Assembly (NCBI GenBank): GCA_027604505.1
Contig: JADIIX010000062.1
Span: 1,532-65,531 of the forward strand
DNA length: 64,000 nt
From: Gonapodya sp. JEL0774
Lineage: Eukaryota; Monoblepharomycota; Monoblepharidomycetes; Monoblepharidales; Gonapodyaceae
Direction of reading: 5' to 3'
The position numbers and the translations under genes were made by a program. Position 1 is the stretch's first letter. Every line of letters begins with the position of its first letter. The notes beneath the pieces are model-generated. The model worked only from the letters and a program-made list of their open reading frames with translations. It searched no databases and was not told where the DNA came from. This document shows, piece by piece, positions 1 through 11,816 of the stretch.

Positions 1-147
1 TTTCTGAATTCACCCAAACTGGGTCTGAAACACGCCGGAATCAACTCCCTTGCGCACTCCACAATTTACGGCACACCCCCCCCCCCACCACACAACAAAG
101 CCCCCCCCACCGCCCCCCCGGGCCCCGCACCACCCACCCACCCCCAG

Positions 148-1581
148 CACGACGACCTCCGCCCCCACCCTGCGCCTCCCCCCGGGAAGCAGTACAGCGA
201 GGAGACGGTGGACGGGTGGGACGATAGGAAGAAGGCCAAGTACAGCTGGGAGAGGTGTCGGAGGGACGGGGGCAGTGTGGTGATGGGTGGGTTGAGGGGT
301 CTGTGGTTTGTGGACGCACTGCCACGGTGTTTTGTTCCCGCGTTTTGTTTTGTGGGGTGCGGCTGGCCTGATCCCCCAAAACCCCCCTCCCCGCCCCCCC
401 GCGGTGCCCGCAGACCTCTTTGGCGGCCTCCTCCACTCCTCCATCACCTGCCACCGCTGCCACCACCGATCCTCCACCTTTGACTTCTTCATGGACCTCT
501 CGGTGCCCATTCCTGTTCCCCCTGCAACTCCTGCCCCCTCCTCTTCCGCCGTCCGCGACCTCTTCTCCCTCTCCCTCCCCCGCGCCGCCCGCTCCCTCTC
601 CAAATCCCGCCACCGCACCAGCCCCGCCGTCCCCGGCCCCGTCGCCTTACAAGCCTGCCTCGACGCCTTCGCGGCGGACGAGGTCCTCGAGGGGGACGAG
701 GCCTACAGGTGTGCGAAATGTATGCGACAGGTCAGCGCCACCAAGAGGTTGAGGGTGTGTAGGGCGCCGGATGTGTTGGTCGTGCGTGAGTTGAGGGAGC
801 AGGGAGGGGGGACGGGGAAGGGCGGGAGAGGGGGGGGGGTCGGGTGGAGACGAGACGGCCGCGTTTGTGTTGGTTTGATTGAACCTGTTTGGGCTCCCCC
901 CCACCCCCCCACCCACCGCACCCCCCCTCCCGGTTCCTCACCCCACGGACCACGTCGGCTCTGACCACCGCTCCGGCTCGCTGCTGTACTCTCTGTTCCA
1001 GATCTCAAGCGGTTCGCCTACGACACCTACTCTGGTGAGAAGATCGAAACCGTGGTGGACTTTCCGTTCGAGAACCTGAGGATCGACAGCATCGTGAGCG
1101 ATATCGGAGGTACGTAGGCGCTAGGGGGTCATTGGTATTTGGGGGTTTGGTGCCCACCGACACCGAGCGAGTACGCTTCCCGCGCGCGGGTGAATTCACT
1201 TCGTGTGTGTGCTATCGTTTTGGTGCAGGCCCCGACGGCACCCCACCATCGCCCGTGTACGATCTGTACGCGGTGTGTTCCCACTCAGGGTCACTCTACG
1301 GCGGGCACTACGTCGCGTACACCAAGAGCCTCTCCCCGTACCCGCCTTTACCAAGCTCGCGCAACTCGTCCGTGAGCAGTCTGGCCGACTCCCCGACTTC
1401 GCCCTGGACGCCCGACACGCCGAGCCCGACCAGTCCCAGTCGCAGTGCCAGTCCCATTCCGGGTGCAAAGTTGAAGTTGAACGAGACGTGGCATTTGTGT
1501 AACGATTCGTATGTGTCGCCCGTGAGGAGGGAGGAGGCGGTGGCGGGTGCGTACGTGTTGTTTTATAAGAGGAGGAGGTGA
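148..1581 (+). CDS. Ubiquitin-specific protease (USP/UBP, peptidase C19), 3' part
   Basis: Cysteine-protease deubiquitinase, C-terminal half only; the catalytic Cys box lies upstream of the window. Exons 148-286, 414-785, 1002-1109 and 1229-1581 join in phase (324 codons). Visible landmarks: an SVVMDLFGG / ITCHRC / FDFFMDLSVPIP stretch, a second CxxC (YRCAKC) that completes the usual USP zinc-binding finger, VVHLKRFAYDTYSGEK, then the His box GSLYGGHYVAY and the end motif WHLCNDSYVSP...AYVLFYKRRR. A Ser/Pro-rich insert of about 45 residues sits between the His box and the final motif. The first exon start (acceptor at 145-147) is inferred from phase; anything further 5' is low-complexity C-rich sequence. 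The family call is firm; the exact USP subtype cannot be given. Confidence 0.9.
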
Positions 1582-1813
1582 CGACTGTGGGAACGGCACC
1601 AAAGCAGTATAATATTATTACATAGATCTATAGAAAGAACAATGTCGAAAGGTTACTTTAACGAACTACTTATACTTGGGTATGTCTCGTGTCACTGGTG
1701 TTTGTTAGAGGGATCAGGGGATCCGGGAACTGTGCCGACCACCATAAATGATCGGATCAACATCCACGACCAACCCGTTCCAACCATAATCATTCTTGTC
1801 AACAACCATCACA

Positions 1814-3485
1814 ATGCCGTCCATCGATGTCCCTCTGCACAAATCTTTTTCCAAGGTTCCGCTTCTAGACGTGTCTCTTCTCGATTCCTCCCCCGAGAGT
1901 CACCGTCAGTTCGTGCACGACTTGCGCGATGCGTGTGAGCTGAACATGGACGGGGGGCCACGGGGGTTGATCGAGCGTAACACGTAGACTCGCAGCTGAC
2001 AAGATGGTATTTTTTTCCTTCTGTCACAATGCTTACTGTCGGCATGTGCTAGTGGTGTCTTGTGGGTTTCTCTATGTTAAGAACCACGGGATCCCCGAAT
2101 CGTTGATCGCGGACGTGCAGGCCGCCGCGAAGAAACTGTTCGACCTCCCACGAGAAGAAAAGGCCAAGTTTGCCACGTCTCTAAACAAGAGCTTTTTGGG
2201 ATGGGTCGAGCTCGGCAGTGAAGTGACGTATGGAAAGATCGACATGCGGGAGGTGAGTGATGCCCACCAGATATGATACATTATTCCATCGAGGATGAAC
2301 AAAAAGCACCTATGTATGCATTCAGGCTATGGAAATGGGGTTTGAGATCCCAGCCGCGAAGGACTCGGAGCCAATCTGGTACAACGTGCAAGGTCCCAAC
2401 AATTTCCCTCGCGAGGAGCTCATGCCGGGGTTCAAGAACTTGGTCATGGAGTATCAAGTGAGTGAGACCGCGGTGGCATATTTTTAAATCGCGAGTCTTA
2501 CTCATTACTCCCCGTAGGACAAATGCTTACAACTGGGGATGAAACTGGTTGGTTGCGTCACAGTCCCTAACCCACTACAGTACGTACGTGGAGTGTGCCA
2601 AACCTTCCCACAACACCTACTAGTTGCATGCCATGGCTGAAACGCTTGATCTACCACCGAATTACTTCGATGACAAGTGGCTCGATGAACGTCCGACGCA
2701 TCACTTTAAGTTGAACAAGTGAGCGGCGCGTTTCTGTGATTTCGCCATCACAGGTCAGCCATTCACACAGCATCCTCAGATATCCATCTGTAAACTTGAC
2801 TGAGCACCCCGAATTCGAAGGTCGCCTTGGTGTCGCTCACCACCAGGATGAAGACATTGCCACAATCCTGTGGCAGGATGATACCGGTGGATTACAAATC
2901 CAAAAGTGAGCATTCTCAGAACCTCCGTTTTTTGGGTCGGCCGGATAGGAACTTCTCACCAAGTGGTCATGTTTATCAAGCTACGATGGCCAATGGGTCG
3001 ATGTCCCTCCTGTCCCCGGGACTGTCGTGATAAACATTGGCGACTATTGGGAAATGCTGACCGGTGGCCGCTACGTATCCACGTCTCACCGTGTTCTCCT
3101 CAACACAAGTGGGAAGGACAGATACTCTTTCCCATTCTTTATGATGCCAAAGGTGTGTGTCACTCGAGTCCCGAATCGAAATCTTTTCACGCCACCGCCA
3201 CGGCCCGCAACGATTCCAAACTATTTTCAGGCCACCGCCCCTCGCCGCTGGCCAGCCATGCCCGAGTCTGAAATTCCAGAGTATGTTTTAAGAAATGCCC
3301 GTGAGCCCAAGGACCGTTGGGCCGAAATGGGGTTCAAACGCGCGGCTGGTGCGCACATCGCCGAGTACTTTTTCTTCAAATCTATGAAGAGTTATCCAGA
3401 GGCGGCAAAGAAACTCTATCCTGGCATTGACTGGTGGAGAGAGATGGGTTTGCCCAGTGCGGAAGAAGCTAACAAGATGTTTTGA
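1814..3485 (+). CDS. 2-oxoglutarate/Fe(II)-dependent oxygenase (isopenicillin N synthase-like)
   Basis: Non-heme iron dioxygenase of the IPNS/GA-oxidase type; substrate unknown. Exons 1814-1934, 2053-2252, 2326-2457, 2518-2547, 2624-2718, 2780-2905 and 2981-3485 join in phase (402 aa). The DIOX_N part is FLYVKNHGIPESL (about residue 45). The iron ligands are visible: H214 and D216 in AHHQDED, and H271 in STSHRVL; R282-x-S284 (RYS) is the 2OG-binding pair. The ATG at 1814 starts MPSIDVPLHKSFSKVPLLD, which fits the family's N-terminus. An optional extra intron, 3153-3230 (GTGTGT...TTTTCAG, 78 nt, no stop), would give 376 aa, nearer the normal length. No biosynthetic cluster partners are seen next to it. 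Confidence 0.9.
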
Positions 3486-3798
3486 TGATTTGTACATCAT
3501 TATGTAAGACAATAGTGTGATATACTGTGAAAAGTTTTGGGGCGACAATTCGAAGGTGGTCCTCAGCACAGCTATAACCTCCCATCATTCCATCACTTGG
3601 ACTACTACAGAGATTGCATCATGAAGGATTCATCCCGGGGGGGGGGATGCATAGTGTGTTTGCGCTCATTCACTCCGAGTGGGAGATCATGACAATACTC
3701 ACGCTCCCCAAACCCAAGGTTCCAGCTCCAAATCTTACCTTTCTACGTTTTTATTCACTCTGACTATAGAACCTTGACTTCCAAACCACACCTCAGCC
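3486..3798. other. Intergenic spacer with a G10 run
   Basis: Contains a G10 tract at 3637-3646 and otherwise no supported gene or repeat. It separates the GC-balanced oxygenase from the AT-rich block that follows. Confidence 0.5.
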
Positions 3799-6700
3799 AT
3801 GGGAATCAACAGCAGTCACACCATCCCCAAAAGCCATGGGGTGGTGGTGAATATCAGAGGCAAAACTGTATCTCATAAAGTGCAATGCTGGAACAAACTG
3901 CAACAGGAAAGAGAAAACCTCGGCCTTGAAAATATGGTGGTGGATGTAGATGGTGCATCAGTAATGCATAAACTCGCAGGGATCAGGCACCAGAAGTATA
4001 GCTCAGCAATTGGCAGAGCTTATCTTGCCAACAGTTTTTGTTGTCCTTCATGGTCTGAGACGAAGCAGGATGCAAGGACTGTTTTGGATTGTGTTTGTGA
4101 GGAGGTTCATAGTCTTGTTCCTGAAACACAGTTGGTTACCATTTTCTTTGATATCCATCCCTACGGTGAGTGAAAATGTTTGTATGACTGAATTTGGGTG
4201 GTATTGTGTTTAGGATACATTAATTTGTGATTCTACCTCTCTTGTACTTTGTGCAGCACCCCCACTGCCTCAAACATCAGATCCTCTTACCTTTATTAAT
4301 ATCATGGCTGCTAAAAAGGCAGCAGCAAGAGCCAAAATGTTCAATTCTGGTCTTAAAGACCTTTTCAATTCTTTTGTTTCACAAAGCAATGATAAGCATT
4401 GTGAGTTCAACCTCCCGATCACTTTTCTTGCTAATCTTACATCATACTACTGATTGGCTGCACTCTTCTTTTGCTTGTGTTTGTGGGCATTCACATGAAT
4501 CTCAAAATGCTGGCTTGTTATCTGTTGATGACCCTATGTTCTGGGATTTCCATCTCTATCTCACTCACTCTCTATGTTCATGTGCACTTTGCAAACTGAA
4601 TGCCTTGCTTTGAACATGCATTCTTGCTATCAATCTTCATAATCTTATACGGTTTCCAAATAATTGGATTGTGCTTTCATCTCTCGGCACTCTCTTGTTC
4701 ACTATCTAATGTCTGAAATCTTTCTACCACATTCATGAAACATTTATCTACTTAGGTGATAAGCAGAGGCAACGTGCCCTCATAAAAATTACTCGTGGAG
4801 TTGGATCTGGCCATGGTCTGCCCACTTCTTTTTGGAACGCCATGTTAGAGGTTGCAAACGAGCAATCTGCCTTGTTGAATACAAAGGTAGTTCTTGTCAG
4901 TGGCTCAGCAGATCCATGGATTTCAAGTCACTGTAAGTTGTATAGTGCATGAGTGGCTTGTGAACATGTTGAAAGTTAACAATTTCCAAATAAATCTTTC
5001 TGAAATGTTCTTCCCTGCTGGCATGATCCGAAATGGTAATATGATGAACAATGAATTTCTCACTTGGACAATGCACATTGTGGTACAATTGCTCATGTGA
5101 TTTGAACCTTTAACATTGAGCAGTGTCTTTGTGCTTGGAAGAGAATCCTAATTGAATGACTGTAGTCATTGCTCAGGATTCAGATTTCTGGGCTTATGGC
5201 TCCCCAAAGAATGTAGTGACTGTGCAGGTGACACACGTGATTAATAAGAACAACCCTGGTGCAGGAAGGAAGATTATTTTTGGCAACAGACTTTTTGGCA
5301 GTGGCAGTCCCTTTGACTGTCCTGATTATATATCCCATGCAATTTTACTTGCAAGAGGTACTGATTGTTTGAGAGGAGCTAGAGCAGTGAGATTCCTGTG
5401 TTGTTGAATTCAATCTCTTTGAAACACACTCTGATTTTGATTTCTTATTTTCTCAGAGTTTGGACCAGCTTATTGTTCTTGCCAATAGTCTTGTTGACGA
5501 TATGAAATCTAATCCATCTGTTCTTGATAGCCATAATGTTGCTGGCGTTTTCAAGTATTTCGCCACCCACAGGGACTTGAAGAGAGACATTTTAGAGGGT
5601 TTTGAAAGACTGGCAACTGATGCTCAGGAAGAAATCAACTATATGCTTGCTCCACGCCCAGATGTGAAAGAGATTTTCTCAAACATCACGAGATGTGGAT
5701 TCTGTTTTGCAGATACCGATATTGGTACAATAGATGTACAGGCAAAAGAAGCCCCTTCCATCACCAATGTTTCGTTGTTTGTTAATCAGCAGATTGAACA
5801 GAATGGCAAAAAGGTATTCTTGAGAAAAGCTACATTCAGGGATCTCCACAGGAAAGCGGAAGAAGCTGTGAGTTTGGGATACGTGCAAAGCGAGGGTCCC
5901 TGCAAATTGCATTAGTGGTTGCTTCAATTGAACATCAGTCTCATTTCATTCTCTTTTGTTGTGTCACTTCTGTCTAGGCAAATGCTGATTGGGATGCATT
6001 TCATAATACAACTACTTTTACTCCAGTATCTGGACCTACATCCCTTGATACTGCACAACTTCCAATAACTAGTGCATCCTTGCAACCCAAATTCACTTTA
6101 TTGGCTTCTGAGAATGTTTCATAGGGGCCATTAATTGATCCATTTTCAGGTGGTGCTGCATTGCCTATTTCATCACAGCTTGCAGATACATTGCCAATTC
6201 CTGCACCTGCAGCTATTTCATCATCATCATCTTATGCTGTGAGCACTGCAACACTTGGATTGTCTCCAACTGGGATGTTTTGTACTTATCCCACGTCTAC
6301 CCATCCACAACCACAGTCTGCTTGGTCCAGTATTGTTCAAGGTTCATCATCATCTGACCCAAATCCTATTGTTGGCTCAAATCCATTGCACTCTGTGGGA
6401 ATTCAGCAATCGATAAATGTTTTTGGATTCCACAGTCCATCACCTCCCACTGCTGTGGCCCAGCCACAGGTATCACAGACGTCAATCAACATACCTGTCT
6501 CATCAGCTGCTGCAGCACCAGTAGACCAAGCATTTTCTACTTCTGTATATGATCCTATTATACCTCCTGCCACCACTTTACAGAATATGTTGTGGCCCCC
6601 CAGGAGGAGAGATGCTCTGGCAGAACCCTCTGAAAGGCTTTACATTGACAGTGAAGAGAGAGAAAGTAGGAAACACCATGAAAAGGAGAAGAAACAGGCT

Positions 6701-7063
6701 GCAATCAGGTTGAAATTTGCAAAGGCACCATTCTTGAGGACAGATTTTCATTTTCGGATCATAAAAAATCAAGGTCCTGTGGTGGAGGGCAAGCCCCAAG
6801 GTCAAACGCTGTCTTCTTCTTCAGCTTCTGCATCAGCTCCAACCTTGAAAAGTGATGATGACATTGGTTGGACATTAGTGCCCCTACTTACGCTTTACGC
6901 TGATATAATTCCATCCAGTTCCGTCACTACAAATGCATTGGTCTCGTTGTCGTCCACAGAAGCAGAAATTCCAGAACACTTGAGCGCCAAATGCGTGACT
7001 CTCTCAGCCATTTCGATTTGTCAAGCAGGTGTAAATGTATTAGGTGCAACAAGTTTGGCGTAG
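3799..7063 (+). pseudogene. XPG/FEN1/Asteroid-like PIN-domain nuclease frame with two in-frame stops
   Basis: Exons 3799-4165, 4257-4400, 4756-4932, 5124-5386, 5457-5867 and 5978-7063 join in phase over 816 codons, but TGA at 5153-5155 and TAG at 6122-6124 interrupt the same frame. PIN/XPG signs in order: MGI start, VVDVDGASVMHKL (first acidic block), FFDIHPYG (the FDG-like block), SADPWISSH (where relatives have EAD), TVVIAQDSDFWAYGSP (the EDSD block) and DYISHAILLARGTDC (like the FEN1 CILLGCDY segment). After a helical middle the C-terminal 300 residues are Ser/Pro/Ala-rich with a charged KHHEKEKK patch. Composition is clearly more AT-rich than both sides. It may be a recent pseudogene, a transferred or mobile family member, or (less likely) a readthrough gene. 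The family call rests on motifs only. Confidence 0.6.
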
Positions 7064-7090
7064 ATATCGGTCCATGGCTGCTGATCGAGC

Positions 7091-7904
7091 TTAGCAGTTG
7101 AGATCCCTTCTTGAGGGCAGAGGCGTCGGAGATTGAACCAAACCTGCGGATATGGAAGTGCTCACAAACACGACACTCTGAGCCACAAGAGTAATGATCG
7201 CAACGCTCACTATTGTGGCCATGGCTGCCACCGCCTCAAAGGTAAGTTTAGATGTTCCTCTCTTCACATCGCCCAGCTTGCCTTTGTGATTGTTCAGCAG
7301 AATGTAAGAAACTGTCTCAACAAAAGCCGGGCTTTTGAACTTAACCCCTTCAGCGGAGTTTAGATTGCTGATGTGAAGATAAAATGCACAGATCAAATTC
7401 CACCGACGCAACACCCTGTATTGAACCATCAATACTCAAAGGAAACATACCGTTTTTGAGAAAGAAGTTTGTCAATGTATTTCGCTCTTCATGCACCTTC
7501 CACCAGGATGTTCCATGGCAAGTCAGCATTCATAATGTATCCCATGGTTCGGTTCACGAGATTGCGGCGCTCTTGAGTCAAAGCATCACTGAACTGTTGA
7601 GCGGAGACATCTCCACATTGCAGTGAGCATTCAGGTGAAATAATTGCAAACTTGACTCACTGTTGAGTACACTTCGAGCAGTATTTGGAAGTCGATTTGT
7701 GCCTCATCCAGCTCTTCGAGTGTCAACCCTCAGGACAAGGCATAAGCATTGCGAACAGCTTGAAGATAATTTTCATGCTTCGCAGCAACTGCCGCAGTGG
7801 GGTTAAGACCAAGGATGAGTGGAGGAGGGAACAGTGAAGATTCAACCAAATAGAGCCTGCCAATTGCTCGTATCTTCTCTGTTGCGGTGGTTTCAATCGT
7901 GGCT
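7091..7904 (-). pseudogene. Unrecognised protein with C-terminal membrane segment; one in-frame stop
   Basis: Three phase-consistent minus-strand exons: 7661-7904, 7497-7593 and 7091-7347. The product reads ...GRLYLVESSLFPPPLILGLN..., then LEELDEAQIDFQILLEVYST, then TQERRNLVNRTMGYIMNADL, and ends with one hydrophobic span (VAAMATIVSVAIITLVAQSVVFV) and a short tail. A TGA at 7730-7732 interrupts the first exon in frame. A charged ORF upstream (to 8161, RKRKSVRAAEQAKYESQIHSLRHLAEM) may be a further 5' exon, but no clean donor was found. No family recognised. It lies in the same AT-rich block as the broken nuclease frame. Confidence 0.35.
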
Positions 7905-8161
7905 CTTCAATACCGCACATGTCAAAAAAAATCAACATCGTGAAAAAAGGAGGACATTTCAGCAAGATGCCGGAGACTGTGAATCTGTGATTCGTACTTG
8001 GCCTGTTCGGCTGCTCTGACAGATTTCCTTTTCCGCGCAGCTTCTGTAAACGTGTGCAGCGTGCAGTGGCGTTTAATTACTGTTAAACAAAAAAGCTTGT
8101 TTCCTGATGAGTGGTATATTTTACACGAATGACTTCCCCATGAATTAGTCCCCACGTCCAC

Positions 8162-10058
8162 TTATGCATAGAACGTCTCAAGATAATGAATCCTCTTAAA
8201 CAACTACCAGTGAATCATGTTGACTTAGTTCCAGTCCATGCCCTCTCCCGAGAGTCGTTTGTCGCATTGTCCCGACTTCTACGTCCCCATCAAACAGAAC
8301 TCGTGCGATCCTAAACAAATCTACTGTACTACGCAGAGTCTGCCGATTCCGGGGGCGGGGGGTTTTGGGAAGCACTGGGTACAATGGACACCCCGATGTC
8401 TCTTGACGTACGGAGATAACGGAACGGACCGGTCTGGAGGATTCCAAGAGGCTCGGACAGTGACATGAGTATACAGGAGTTTGGCAGAGTTCTGGGCTGA
8501 TCCGTTGATTACATTCTCTCGTAGATTGCGCAGTCATCCTTCCACGCCTAGTAGAGCAGCTCAGCGACGGCTACGGACGTAAGAGATACAGACGCAAGAA
8601 AAATCACCGTTCAAAAAACCCGTGCTCGGCAGACTGTATCTCGAAGCAACGAAGTAACTTTGCAGGCAAAAGCGATCCTTCAAGTCAAAACTACAACATG
8701 GTTACAGGTCGTGTGCGCTGTCCTTGGTTTTCGTATTGCGTAGAGCGTTTATGGCTCTGATTCATGCTCCTGGAATCCACTCGCATTCGCTCGCCATGGG
8801 CAAGGATCGTCCGATTCACTACATTTGGGGATGGAGGACGTCCTTGCTACAACGCGGTGAACCACACTGTAATAACCTACACGAACTTATTCTTTTTTAC
8901 GAGTCTGGGACAAGACCTGAAGCAGTTCTATTTGTCTGTCAAGCACATAATCATAGCGTCTACTCATGTCAGCTCATGTTTTCATAATTCAAATGGATCT
9001 TGGTCTCGCGTCCCCCTTTCAATATGCAATTAGTACGCAAATGAAGAATTTCTGCTTTTGTTGTCTGTGCTCCAAAAATGGATCCAAAGTGGACGGACGC
9101 CTTCTCTTCGTTCACTGGTTGTCTTTGTCAGCTGGAAACACATGTAACAAGATTTGATTATGGACAAATAAATGGTGTCTAAGTAGTCTATTATCTAGGG
9201 AGAGTCACGTTGCAATCTGCGTTCTAATCGATGTATCGGTCATGCCGGATCCTTGGCAAGTGTGCTTCCAACACTTCAGCGTGAGTACTCGTGCTCCATC
9301 CTCGCTACCTCCTGGTGCACAGCCAAGCCATTCTCCTGCTGACGTTCTCTCTCTCCTGCAAAGAGTACACGCGCAGCGTGTGGGTGGGCCGTCCAGCGCC
9401 GTTTGGAGCAGTTTCGAGAGGGTCCATGCTGTTCTCGGATACAGGGGATGTGGGGAGGCCGGATGGACGACGAGTCTGCGCTTCTATACGCCACGAGATG
9501 GGGAACATGGTCGTCGAACGGTGCTGGTGTCCGAATGTGATCCCATTCCGCCATGAAGCGCGGTGACAAGAGAGCACCCGAACTCTCTCTCTCCCGTTCA
9601 ACTAAAGCATTTGGCCGTATGCAGTCCGTTGACACTGTTGAGATGAGACAAGGGTCCGAGTGTAAGCAGAATGGTTTGATCCGAAATCAGAGAGAGCGGC
9701 TTCAATGAACCAAAGGGGGCCACGAACTTAGATATAAATTCCAGCGTCTGGATTGAATTCACAGTACGTTTCAAGTTTCACAATCGGTCCCATCTGCTGG
9801 GTATTTGACTGAGAGATGTTATGGTGTGGTTCTGCTGGATTGGCCTGTATGGCGGGGTGAACGACATACGCGATTCCAGGAACGCAAAACTCTGCTATGT
9901 ATCGGTTTGCGGATGACAGGAAAACTCTTTTTCTCGTGTCCTTGAGATTACGCCGTACATCAGAAGAAGTTAAATTATTGTTTATGTGCTTCGCCCATAC
10001 GATGGTGCCAGAGTTCATCCACCGTCTTTCATGTATCCCCCACTCCCGAAAGCCACAA
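8162..10058. other. Region without a convincing gene
   Basis: Only short ORFs on both strands, none with a recognisable motif. The most protein-like fragments are plus-strand 8240-8330 (a FVALSRLLRPHQTELVRS stretch), 8764-9033, and 9242-9566, where two overlapping plus frames are open. They may be exons of a decayed or very intron-rich gene; no set of splice sites joins them in phase. The last few hundred bases probably hold the promoter of the CRAL-TRIO gene. Confidence 0.4.
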
Positions 10059-11816
10059 ATGTCGTGGTTTGACACCTTTACCCCGCCTCACGCCAATGTC
10101 CAACGTCGCGTTCGGATCCCGCAGAAGGCAGGGGAATGTCCGTTCCCGAAAGCAGATCTTCCCCCTGATGTCTCCCTCCTTCCTCAACTATGGATCGAAA
10201 ACTCCCCCGCAACGACATGGCCTGACTTACGACCCTTGCACACTTTCCCAAACCCATCTGATCCGAAAGTTCTGGTACCCCCTCACTCTCCCCCGAAAGT
10301 ATTGACTCCAACCCAAACGGCATTTGTGGAGGGTGTACGTCAGCGAATTTTTGGGACGGGGGATACCCCTGGACTTCTTCTTCCGGAAGGCGATGATTAT
10401 GCAGACGTAGAACGGAGATTTTGGTCGGACGAGCGGATCCGCCAGTATTGCAGAGCGGTGAAGTGGGTGAGCATTGACGCGGCAACGAAGCGTATTGAAA
10501 CCTCGAGTGAGTTGCTAGGACAAATTGTTTGAGACGCTGTATACCGGTTGATCAAATAAATTTCTATTTGGATGGCCATTTCTGAATGCGGATGGGAAGT
10601 CAAGTGGCGGCGAGAGTTTAAACCAGAATGCATTCCCTTTGAGGAGATCCTACCAGAGGTGTGTTCAGCCAGAACCCCTGGACCCGCCTCAACAAGCCCT
10701 CTCACTATTCCAATTGCAGCTCGTAAGTGCTTGTACTTGTGCCCTATGACGCCTTCGAGACTTCCAAACTTTGAATACAAGGCTTCGGGAAAGAACTATG
10801 TCTCAGGACACGATCGATGGGGTCGACCAGTGTAGTGAGTACCCACATCGAAGTTTACATGACTGCACAAATTATTGTGTGGTCTTGAACCTGGAGGCAC
10901 TGGTACTCAATGGGAAGAGTTGGAATTAGGCGTCGATGGGGTTGATGGACTTCTGCTGGTTCCCCCCAACGCTTCTGAGCAGATGCTCCTCTGATATTCA
11001 GCATAATGCGACCAGAGCGTGAGCAAACAAAGACTTACGATCGCCAAATCCGGGCAGTAGTGTGGAACATTGAATTTGCTCGAAGGTGGTGCATGCTCGA
11101 AGGAGTGGAACAAGTTGGTACTCGTTTTGACGTTTGATGAGAGGAAATTAACTACTTATCTTTGGTTCCCTATTTTACCTCGGCGTTTCGGTAGATTGTC
11201 GTCATACTCAATTTCGGCAGCCTCAGTATGTTCAACGCGCCTCCGATGAATGTGACACGCACGTTCATATCGGTTCTCGGTAAGAAAGCACTCTAGTTTG
11301 TCAATTGGCGTCTTAGTGGATCTTATTTGTCACGGTGCTTCGCGGGATGGCGTCCCCTCAACAATAGAACAGCACTATCCTGAGATTCTTGGAGTATTCC
11401 ACATCTTGAACGCATCATGGATTTTGCGAACGATGATGACAATCGCAAGTGAGTAAATCTGCTTGCATGTTCAGTGGAAGTATTTTCACTATTTGCAAAC
11501 ACCAAACAGGTCCTTTCTTGGACCCCGTGACGAAAGTATGAGTCTGCAGACGGGTCTTTCCGCTCCTCACTGACGGAAATTCAACTGATTGCATCTTCCA
11601 CTCCAGTCAAAGGCCCATCTCGTTGCGGACGCCAAAGCCAAGGAGGAGAAAGAGGGTGTCGGCGTAGAAGGGTTCGGCGGCACTACCCGCCTGGCAGAGC
11701 ATTTTGATCTCGATGAGGTAGAATCTGATTTGGGTGGGACCTCCAAGTTTGATTTTGATTTGGAGGCGTGGTCGGTGGCGGTCAGAGAGACAATGACAAG
11801 GGAACCAAAGTACTGA
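10059..11816 (+). CDS. CRAL-TRIO (Sec14-like) lipid-binding/transfer protein
   Basis: Eight exons (10059-10506, 10600-10658, 10782-10834, 11002-11113, 11195-11279, 11368-11448, 11510-11535, 11607-11816) total 1074 nt and translate to 357 aa without a break. The CRAL-TRIO N helix bundle reads FWSDERIRQYCRAVKWVSID, then AATKRIETS, then IKWRREFKPE. The lipid-binding lobe follows: ASGKNYVSGHDRWGRPVYIM, TYDRQIRAVVWNIEFARR, EQIVVILNFGSLSMFNAPPM, HYPEILGVFHILNASWI and SPFLDPVTK, ending with a DLGG...F-D-x-E-x-W tail. The family moves or senses phosphoinositides and other lipids at membranes; the ligand here is unknown. The ATG at 10059 (MSWFDTFTPPHANVQRRVR) precedes a Pro-rich N-terminus of about 100 residues. 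Several 3' splice sites end in AAG. Confidence 0.92.

Noticed and set aside
5124-5386. A frameshift instead of an in-frame stop in the PIN gene
   Set aside because: With acceptor 5123 the frame before and after TGA 5153-5155 is the same, so only a nonsense codon is needed to explain it.
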